A stretch of 64,000 nt of DNA, taken from Eutypella sp. D-1. Taxonomy: Eukaryota; Ascomycota; Sordariomycetes; Xylariales; Diatrypaceae. The notes beneath the pieces are model-generated. The model saw nothing but the letters and a program-made list of their open reading frames with translations, was not told the origin of the DNA and did not search any database. Location of the stretch: the NCBI GenBank assembly GCA_023313575.1, contig JAJTTP010000007.1, positions 930,001 through 994,000 of the forward strand, written 5' to 3'. The position numbers and the translations under genes were made by a program. Of the stretch, positions 57,231 through 64,000 are shown in pieces. Numbering within the stretch: the stretch's first letter is position 1; every line of letters begins with the position of its first letter.

Positions 57231-58097
57231 AGTATTAGTCGGTTGCTTGCCAAAGGTAGGGAAGGTTCCAAATGGGTTCTGCCGGAACAGAAACCCAATG
57301 AGCGATATGATTGCTATAAGCAATGTTAATTTGACTTCGGAAATAGCACACACTTGTGACTCTGAGGTAAGTATACAAGGCGCCGAAAACGGTGAGCATG
57401 TAAATAGGTACTAGTTTGACAATGCCATCATTACCCCTGCAGTCCCTAATGAGTTATTGACCATCAACGAATCGCGCAGGCATCGCAGACTTCAGGTCGC
57501 CCCATGAGTAACCCATCCTTCGTGACGTATTCTCCGAGTAAATGCTAAGAATCAAGCCGGGTCTCCCATTGTGGTCTCCTACCCCTGAGCTACTCCACTA
57601 TATACTACCAAGCTATTTATTTCATTCTCTGTAATCTTATTAGCAAGCCTTGGAATGAAGTAGTTGTCTGGGGATGTTAGGGGTCGTGAACTTGATATCC
57701 AGGTGCCTTTCACGATACGTTTTCTCGTGATTGATTGATTAAAACTACCTAGGTATGGATAGTCTTGTCTGCTCCCTTACCTCGAAAGACTCAACCTCGG
57801 ACCCCCTTTCTTACGCTATGGGTTTAATAAGTGGGGATAGGCGCCAGAGACTAGTAGTACAGCTTGGGGCTAACAGTACCTGGGGGGCACCTACTTACGT
57901 AAGTGGATAGCTCTATTTGAGGCGTCTTCCAGTGTGATTGCTACCGCCCGGTGCTTCCGTGGCGATTCCTATCTACACGTCTAATTATACATTAGATTCC
58001 AGATTATCTCTGCATCATATACCTATAAATGAATACGTATTGTTGTTTTCTTCTCTTTAACCAGCGTATAACCCTCATCAAGCCATAATTATCGAAC
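57231..58097. other. Intergenic region, no gene seen
   Basis: AT-rich, with TACGTAAGTA and ACCTAGGTATGG words. It presumably carries the promoter of the SRPBCC gene; no clear TATA element was chosen. Confidence 0.5.
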
Positions 58098-58766
58098 ATG
58101 TCGATAACCAGTTCAATTCCAGCTGACCAAGAGGCCAAGTGGGCCGAGAAGGCCCTTCCGACCCCGACGTTCGGGCCTGGTGGCTGGGCCACCGTCGTCG
58201 CGGCCTGCTCCTCTATCGCGGCGTCGCCCGCCACATGTCTCGAGGTCATGCTGGACGCTGCCTCCTACGCTTCATGGAACAGGTGGATCCCGGGTGCTAC
58301 TGTGCAGAAGCCCTCACCACCGGATCAGGCGCTCCCCGCAGCCCTCAAACATCTCGGGAGCGACGACAGGCGGGCGCAGTCGCTCCTACCGGGCACTGAG
58401 TTTCAGTTCGAGGTGCACATGGACCCGACGAGTGCCACGAAGCCGCGGATCCAACGGACGGATCTCGTCATCTCGGCGCTGGAGGAGTTTGAGGGCCGCG
58501 ACGGCCGCAAGGGGCTGCGCGTCGTCTGGAAGACCCGCGGCGACCCCTGGTACCTCCGGGCGGAGCGGACGCAGGAGTTCCTCGAGCGTGAGACGGGGGG
58601 TGGATGTGACTACGCGTGCTTCGAGACCTTCTACGGGCCCCTGGCACCCGTTGTCAAGCTCTTCGCCGGCGCCGATCTCGTCAGGGGATTCGGCATGTGG
58701 ATGGCAGACCTAAAGAAAGCTTCCGAGGCAAGAGAGAAGGAGAAGAACGAGGCGAGTGGCACCTGA
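58098..58766 (+). CDS. SRPBCC/START-fold protein (polyketide cyclase/dehydrase-like)
   Basis: A single-exon protein of 222 residues. The pattern suits the SRPBCC helix-grip fold: an N-terminal strand (GGWATVVAACSSIAASP), a helix with LEVMLDAASYASWNRWIP, then TEFQFEVHMD, TDLVISALEEFEGRDGRKGLRVVWKT, and a long C-terminal helix after CFETFYGPLAPVVKLFAGADLVRGFGMWMADLKKASEAR-type sequence. Members bind hydrophobic ligands such as lipids or polyketides in a deep pocket; some are enzymes, many are carriers. No catalytic residue can be assigned. There is no signal peptide; the protein is probably intracellular. It lies 0.69 kb upstream of the kinase gene on the same strand. No biosynthetic gene is nearby, so a cyclase role is not supported. 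Confidence 0.8.
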   Translation: MSITSSIPADQEAKWAEKALPTPTFGPGGWATVVAACSSIAASPATCLEVMLDAASYASWNRWIPGATVQKPSPPDQALPAALKHLGSDDRRAQSLLPGTEFQFEVHMDPTSATKPRIQRTDLVISALEEFEGRDGRKGLRVVWKTRGDPWYLRAERTQEFLERETGGGCDYACFETFYGPLAPVVKLFAGADLVRGFGMWMADLKKASEAREKEKNEASGT

Positions 58767-59457
58767 TGCAACCTCGCTGTTAATAGGTTACGGGCGTAGC
58801 ATGATTAATATTGCGTGTAATCATCACGCATTCAGCGTGAACTGGTCTTCTTGATGAGCGAAAAGGCCACTAGGTAGATATTGCTGGGTAGGTCTCTGAG
58901 CGGTGAGTTGCTCTGAAGGTACGATCATCGCCCCGGCATTTGATTTACCAGGAACTTTGCACTGGATCCCTGATAAAAAAAGGCTATGGCAGCATTACCT
59001 ATAGTTTGAAACAGTTCTATCGGTGTACGAGAAATTGAAATTGAGCTTCCGGCTAGGGACCAATATACTCGTTATACTAGTTTCGCAGACTGTTGTATAC
59101 TTTGCCCTCAGCTTCTATGCACCATATTTAGTATTTCCTTTCGTGGCCCAGCACATTTAGTATTGGACTGGCCACTTCCCTTTAGCCAAGGATAACTGAA
59201 TCAAATGTCCATTCGGTTTTAGCTTTCAGCTATGCACTGTGATTTCGAGGAATAACAATGGACTATGATAAGTGTATGTCCTTTGCTCCCCGGAAACGGC
59301 ACGGTCGAAGTCGACCAGCCTCGTTATCCTTTGTCAGACGTATAGTAGATGAACATGGCATCGCCATTTGGAATTCACCAGAAATTGAGATTTCTGAGGG
59401 GGTGATGTGATCCTTATTCTTTAACGTACTAGTGAGTAAATTGAATTCAGACTTAGG
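58767..59457. other. Intergenic region, no gene seen
   Basis: Holds the 3' end of the SRPBCC gene and the promoter of the kinase gene. No open frame of note. Confidence 0.5.
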
Positions 59458-61582
59458 ATGTCTACGGTAGCCTCACGCCCCTATACTCACTATGGAGTCG
59501 TTATCCCATGGGCTTCGACGGCTCCCGACCAATGGGTACTACGGAATAAGATAGTGCAAAAGGGGTTTTTACTCGTCGAGGCAATCAAACAGGGTATATA
59601 TGTGGTCCAGTCTCTGGAAACAGGAGAGTTGTACGTGCAAAAGACAGTGGGACCGGGGGGTTATTCGCATAATCCACCGGAGGAGATTCGCATATCGACC
59701 TATCCTCAGGCGCTCCGGCAACTGCCTACTCCCTCTTCAAGAAGAGGCATTGAAACTATACATTTCAGCCAGCTAGTTGCCTGGCAGATGTCCACGGACG
59801 ATAACGATCACGAATGGTACACGTTATACCACAGGTAAGGCCGCCTCCCAAGTTATATCATCGAGTCTTCCGTTATCTCATGGTATTGGCTCCAGGTATT
59901 ACAATGGGGGAACCCTTTACACTTTACGCGAAAAGTATTATGAAGAACAACGACCGGTGCCGGAATCCTTCATCTGGCATGTAGCCCTGAGGCTGGCAGA
60001 GTCACTGCGGTTTTTCCATTTCGGTGCTAGCCCTGTACGGGGCACTGATCAAGCTGGTTGGGCTAGTAAGTGTAGTTAAATCTCCTGTGTTATCACCGTG
60101 GGGTAGGCTAGATTGGCGTCGACTGACCTCTCTTCGTTGGCAGAGATATCCCATCGGGATCTCATGGTCAACAACATATATCTTCATTACCTACCTCGCC
60201 GCCCCGGGGGGGTTCCAGCAGCTGGGATCGAGACGAACGCGTTTCCTGAAGTGGTGATCGGGGATTTTGGCCTCTCCGGCCAGGAGGGAGATACTCATCT
60301 CAATGGAAGCATCTGGTATCCGCCAACCAACCAAATTCACGAGTGGGAGGACATTTACTGTCTCGGAAGTACCCTGCGGACGCTTTGTATGACGCACATA
60401 CCTATACATGCCGGCGCATCATATAACTTTGAGTACCGACCGGAAAACATGCCGATGGCTAATGTGAATGGATTGATGGCGCCTGGCGATACCCCATACT
60501 CAAACGACCTCATCCGAATACTTCAGAACTTCGAGTGGCCAAACTCCGCGGTTCATACAGATCCCCAGGACACGCAGCCCGACGCAGCCGGGAATATGGT
60601 ACCCAGCTGGACGTGGCAGCCCAACTCGGCATGGGTGCGCGACACTCTGCTACCGCTTGCCCGGACCAAAGCGGCAGGGTACCGTAACCCTCCCACAGCG
60701 ACCCGCGTGCGGGGCTATTATGACGGACTCGATGTCTCTTGGACCAAGCCCGAGAGGCTTATGCCCTTCGAATTTGACTTCAAGTATGCATGGCCAGGGG
60801 ATGAATTCGATGAGGAATATGAGGAAGATGAGGAAGAGGAGGAAACCACAACGCTGCGAGAGGGGGAATCCGAGAGTAGTCCTACAGAATCCGAAAGCTC
60901 GTCCGAGGAGGAATCTGATTCGGATAGTGATGAGGGATTCGGAGACGGGGTGGCACCACCACGACACAAATGTCCCGAGCAGCTAAGGATGGAAATGCTC
61001 TTTTTCTTGCGGCAGATGCACGGCGAACTCGCGCGACCAAAGTTCGAAATCGTGAAGCTCGAGTTTAACCTCCCGACTATCGTCAGGCCACTGAAGAGAC
61101 ACCCGCCCCCGCCCCCGCCCCCGCTGCCGCCGGGTGGAGGTGGAGGCGGTGGAGGCGGTGGAGGCGGTGGAGGCGGTGGTGGTGGCGGCGGCGGAGGAGG
61201 AGGAGGAGGAGGAGGTGGTGGTGGTGGTGGTGGTGGTGCAGGTGGAGGGGACAACGACGACGATGATGACGATGATGACGACGACGACAATGGTGATGAA
61301 CGGCGTCGGAGAGGTGGTGGTGGTGGTGGGGGAGGAGGAGGGGGGAACAGCGACGATGATGATGACGACGACGACGACGACGATGAAATTGACAGGCGCG
61401 CTAAACGCCCTCGCCTGAGATTACGCGCTGGCTACAAGCCGCCCCTCGTCGACCCGGATGAAATCTACGAGCGCAACCCGGACATGATCGAAGCGCCTCC
61501 CAAGAAACCACGCGCGCAAGGTCGCAACCCGTCGCGCGATCTCACCGCGGATCTGATGCGTCGTCTGACCGAGGACGCGTAG
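59458..61582 (+). CDS. Protein kinase with poly-Gly and poly-Asp tail
   Basis: Three exons, 59458-59834, 59896-60065 and 60144-61582, give 661 residues. Introns are 61 and 78 bases with GTAAGG and GTAAGT donors, and the phases fit (HR-YYNGG and WA-K-ISHRD). The N-terminal 290 residues form a kinase domain: a possible beta-3 lysine K62 in GELYVQK, hinge-like YYNGGTLYTL, the catalytic loop H186-R187-D188-L-M-V-N-N193, the D223-F-G225 magnesium loop, and the structural aspartate in EDIYCLG. The glycine-rich loop is poor (KGFLLVEAIKQG), and the segment between HRD and DFG is longer than usual, so activity is likely but not certain. Beyond residue 440 come acidic runs, a helix EQLRMEMLFFLRQMHGEL, then polyproline, about 40 glycines, two poly-Asp blocks, and a basic Arg/Pro end. 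Target and pathway are unknown; the family appears specific to filamentous fungi. Confidence 0.8.
61101..61386 (+). repeat. Coding triplet repeats: CCG/CCC, GGT/GGA, GAT/GAC
   Basis: A run of proline codons (61101-61131) passes into mixed GGT/GGA/GGC repeats, then GAC/GAT repeats (61250-61290), a second glycine run, and a second aspartate run (61351-61386). All stay in the kinase frame. Repeat length is the least reliable part of this gene model. Confidence 0.9.
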
Positions 61583-62994
61583 ATCCAGAGTATTTCCATC
61601 TATCAACTATTTCCCTATTCTAGAGCGCCTGCGTCCCTCGCAGTCTTACAAGGAGCCTCCCCCGTCCCCCCACCTTTTCATAAAGTCCTCTCTTTTCCTT
61701 GCCTGGCAAGGATGGGCGGAGGCTTAGACTCGTGAAGCTTCTCGACGTTGCTAAGTATTCAGAAAGTGCATGCCGCAGATAATATAATAGAGATGGGGAG
61801 CATGGCTGCTTATTAGTCTCCATACCAATCCCCTCACGTAGATAGTCGGTCCTCATGAAAAGGACAATTTCACTATATAGTATAGGATGATATACCAAGG
61901 TTTCAAACTCATTGAGTGGTTCTCTTCAAAGACAGTCCATGTCGCAGTGAGAATCCTCGCTACCTAGACGGGATGCTCATAGATTACGGCCAGAATACCG
62001 CTAGAATTACTAGGCTCTAAGTTAAATCCTGTTTGAAAACGAGGGCCGAGTCCTTCGGCCCCTATCTTATGCAGGAACTCCAGTCTCGCAAGCGTAGCCC
62101 GTAGATAGGGGTAGCGGCCCCGTTAACGCCTCCGCCCCTTTATCCTATGATATAGATGCCTGGGAGATAGATGCTTTGGTACCAATAATCTCTCACTTAC
62201 AACCTTTCTGGTCGGCCGTCCCGATCCGGCATTAAACGGCGAGAATAGGAGGAGGTAGAGATCTAGTGGGTGACTTTCATGCGCTGTTGGCTAGACAGGT
62301 AGTCGGTTGTGACGTGAATTCTACCAATTCTAAAGGGTTCAGACCTTATCTTGCATGGAGTGTTGCCCCGTTCTTGCCTGTGTAGCTGTAAGTTTGATTT
62401 TGAGTGGTCGCCGGGGTCTATCTCGTCTAATCCAAAATTTGCACTGCTTTTTTAGCTTCACCCGCACCGATGCCCAAGTACCCTCTCCGCAATCTTAGTT
62501 GTCAGCTTATCTGTACACCGGTGCTGCTGAGAGTTCTGCTTAGACTGACTGTCAGGGGATAGAGCTAGGTCTCTCTCTGTACAAGGGGTTATGTCTACTA
62601 TATACAAGCCCTATACTATGATCGCTGCGAGCCTCCATCGTATTCGGGACGCCCAGCACACCGGGCCCCTTTGTTCCGTGGCATAGGAAATGGAACGAAG
62701 CAGTGCGGGCTGCAAGATATACAACAACCACATACGTGAGCTACTGAGCCAGTTAGTGGCATGTTATTATCATGGCATAAAATTTATGGATACAGTATAT
62801 GTGTTTAACTTGTTTGTAATAACCATGGCTCAAGCAGGGCGTGCAAGGCTGAATAGTCTAGTTGTTTTGCTACACGGGTTGTCGAATCATCGTTCGAGGC
62901 GGTAACAATCATTTGTTATAGTATGGAGATTACCAGCGATCCTCGGCGAGATGCGATCACGAGAAATCACCGAGAGGTCGGAGACTCAGGGTTC
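61583..62994. other. Intergenic region between convergent genes
   Basis: No gene is supported. A hairpin-rich patch lies at 62044-62111. The longest frames (61620-61898 minus, 62690-62905 plus) look random. Confidence 0.5.
62044..62111. other. Nested inverted repeats
   Basis: GGCCGA-GTCCT-TCGGCC (62044-62060) makes a 6-bp hairpin. CCCCTATCT (62059-62067) is repeated inverted as AGATAGGGG (62103-62111) with 35 bases between. This may be a small non-coding structure, a fragment of a miniature transposon, or chance. Confidence 0.35.
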
Positions 62995-63876
62995 CTATTG
63001 AACAGTAAACGACCAACCGTGAGCCAGAACGCGAGGGAAATGGAGATAGGTCAAGCCCGTCCAATAGGCGCAACTCGCCATAGCGAGGTAGAGGAACGGG
63101 GAGACATACGCCCAGTAGCCCCACGGTCGGCCATCGTGCCGGGCCCGGCGTCGGACGACGTCTCCCAGATGCCTACGCAGCCACGACGACGGCTCCACCG
63201 TCTCTGCTTCCGCCACCACCACCGCCGGCTCGTACGCGCATTGCCGCAGCGCCTCGGGGGCGGTCGGGACCGCGACGCCGGGGAACCCGCGCAAAAGCGC
63301 CGCGGACAGGTGCTCGCAGTAGTTCATGGCCGCGGCCAGCCGGTCCTGGTTCCCGTCGTTATCGACCACCGCCTCCTGGCACGTGCGGACCGCGGTCCGC
63401 GCGCTGTCCACGAACTCGAGGACCCGGTCGTACTCGCGCTCGATCCTACCAGCGTCGGCGTCGGCGTCGGCGTTGGGGTTGGAGGCGGAAGTGGAGTCGA
63501 TGGCCCAGGCCGCCCTCACGAGGCGCTGCTCGCTCTTTGATATGGCCTCTTGCGCCCGCGCAAGTAGCGCCGCTATCTGCCATCGCCAGAACCTTGCCTC
63601 CTGGATGAGCCTGTCGTTGCTGTTACAGCTGCTGCTGCTGCTGTTGTTGTTGTGGCCGCCGGGCCGCGCCGCCGAATTCAGGAGAATCGCCGGGTACTCG
63701 ACCTCTAGGGCGGCGAGGACCAGTTCATCGAGGAACCTCCTGGTGCGGGCCGACAGCACGTTGAGCTCGTGTCGGATGTCCGACAGGTGCTGGAAGATCT
63801 TCTTGTTCTGGATCGCGACGATGTGCTGGGGGTCCATCTTTTTCCTTTTTTTCCCCCGACAAAGGCGACTGGTCAT
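62995..63876 (-). CDS. Unknown helical protein with one C-terminal membrane segment
   Basis: A single-exon frame of 293 residues. The first ATG (63876) gives a basic leader MTSRLCRGKKRKK; the second (Met14, 63837, in AAAGATGG) begins MDPQHIVAIQNKKIFQHLSD and may be the real start. The body is alpha-helical: IRHELNVLSARTRRFLDELV, an Asn/Ser-rich insert (GGHNNNSSSSSCNSND), then ARFWRWQIAALLARAQEAIS and further helices around REYDRVLEFVDSARTAVRTC and LAAAMNYCEHLSAALL. Near the end, WGYWAYVSPFLYLAMASCAY and the following residues (about 250-275) form a likely transmembrane helix. Asn-Ala-Asp-Ala repeats (NADADADA) sit mid-protein. High GC makes an antisense frame of 205 codons in the same place. 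I do not recognise the family; a membrane-anchored coiled-coil role is only a guess. Confidence 0.65.
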   Translation of the reverse strand: MTSRLCRGKKRKKMDPQHIVAIQNKKIFQHLSDIRHELNVLSARTRRFLDELVLAALEVEYPAILLNSAARPGGHNNNSSSSSCNSNDRLIQEARFWRWQIAALLARAQEAISKSEQRLVRAAWAIDSTSASNPNADADADAGRIEREYDRVLEFVDSARTAVRTCQEAVVDNDGNQDRLAAAMNYCEHLSAALLRGFPGVAVPTAPEALRQCAYEPAVVVAEAETVEPSSWLRRHLGDVVRRRARHDGRPWGYWAYVSPFLYLAMASCAYWTGLTYLHFPRVLAHGWSFTVQ

Positions 63877-64000
63877 CTAGTACGCATGAACGTCTGCGGT
63901 GCCGGTGCTGAAGGGGAGGTGCGTGTTCTTCCTATAATTCCGGACCTTGTTTACCTTTGTCCTGCGGGCTATGCGTTGTGGCAAGCCCACATCCCCCCCC

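Noticed and set aside
60718..61290. Poly-Ser/poly-Pro minus-strand frame
   Set aside because: Antisense reading of the Asp and Gly repeats of the kinase gene.
62923..63540. 205-codon plus-strand frame
   Set aside because: Antisense to the minus-strand 293-residue gene; Arg/Pro-rich shadow of high-GC coding DNA.

Overview
The window reads as nuclear DNA of a filamentous ascomycete (Pezizomycotina, most likely a Sordariomycete; the class is an inference). The reasons are genes split by short introns of about 50-250 bases with fungal donors (GTAAGT, GTATGT), CTAAC/CTGAC branch points and pyrimidine-rich leaders, a tRNA gene with an intron, and protein families typical of such fungi: a 1,321-residue Ssk1-type response regulator, Isn1 IMP 5'-nucleotidase, Bot1/mS45 mitoribosomal protein, BAR-SH3 adaptor and a MARVEL membrane protein. 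Gene density is low (13 protein genes and one tRNA in 64 kb), with long spacers rich in TACCTAGGTAC-like motifs and microsatellites.

Layout. 1-2.9 kb: spacer with TACCTAGGTAC arrays. 2.9-4.6 kb (+): BAR-SH3 adaptor. 6.1-7.5 kb (-): JmjC/cupin-type hydroxylase with a mitochondrial-type presequence. 7.9 kb (+): tRNA-Ala(UGC) with a 30-base intron. 8-13.7 kb: spacer and a long pyrimidine-rich leader. 13.7-15.6 kb (+): conserved coiled-coil protein. 19.4-20.7 kb (-): Bot1/mS45. 23.0-27.0 kb (+): Ssk1-like response regulator with long glutamine tracts. 29.1-31.0 kb (+): Isn1, four exons. 31-37.5 kb: gene-free. 37.6-37.9 kb (-): 99-residue spliced zinc-ribbon-like protein. 40.9-41.5 kb (+): MARVEL-like four-helix membrane protein. 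44.8-46.8 kb (-): three-exon low-complexity protein. 48.2-48.5 kb (-): small protein with a hydrophobic tail. 48.5-56.8 kb: mostly gene-free, with weak hints of eroded coding DNA at 55-56.5 kb. 56.8-61.6 kb (+): three genes in tandem (Cys-rich protein, SRPBCC/START-fold protein, protein kinase with poly-Gly/poly-Asp tail). 63.0-63.9 kb (-): protein with one C-terminal membrane segment.

The genes do not form an obvious pathway. Most are conserved housekeeping or signalling genes (osmostress phosphorelay, membrane remodelling, mitochondrial translation, purine nucleotide turnover). The rest are small or lineage-specific proteins in the right half, where spacers are long. No transposase, reverse transcriptase, biosynthetic cluster, CRISPR array or telomere repeat was recognised. 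The most useful observations are the genes rebuilt by splicing (99-residue zinc-ribbon protein, 416-residue low-complexity protein, Isn1 with two tiny exons), the presequence on the JmjC hydroxylase, and the tandem cluster at 56.8-61.6 kb. I do not see a clear new multi-gene system.
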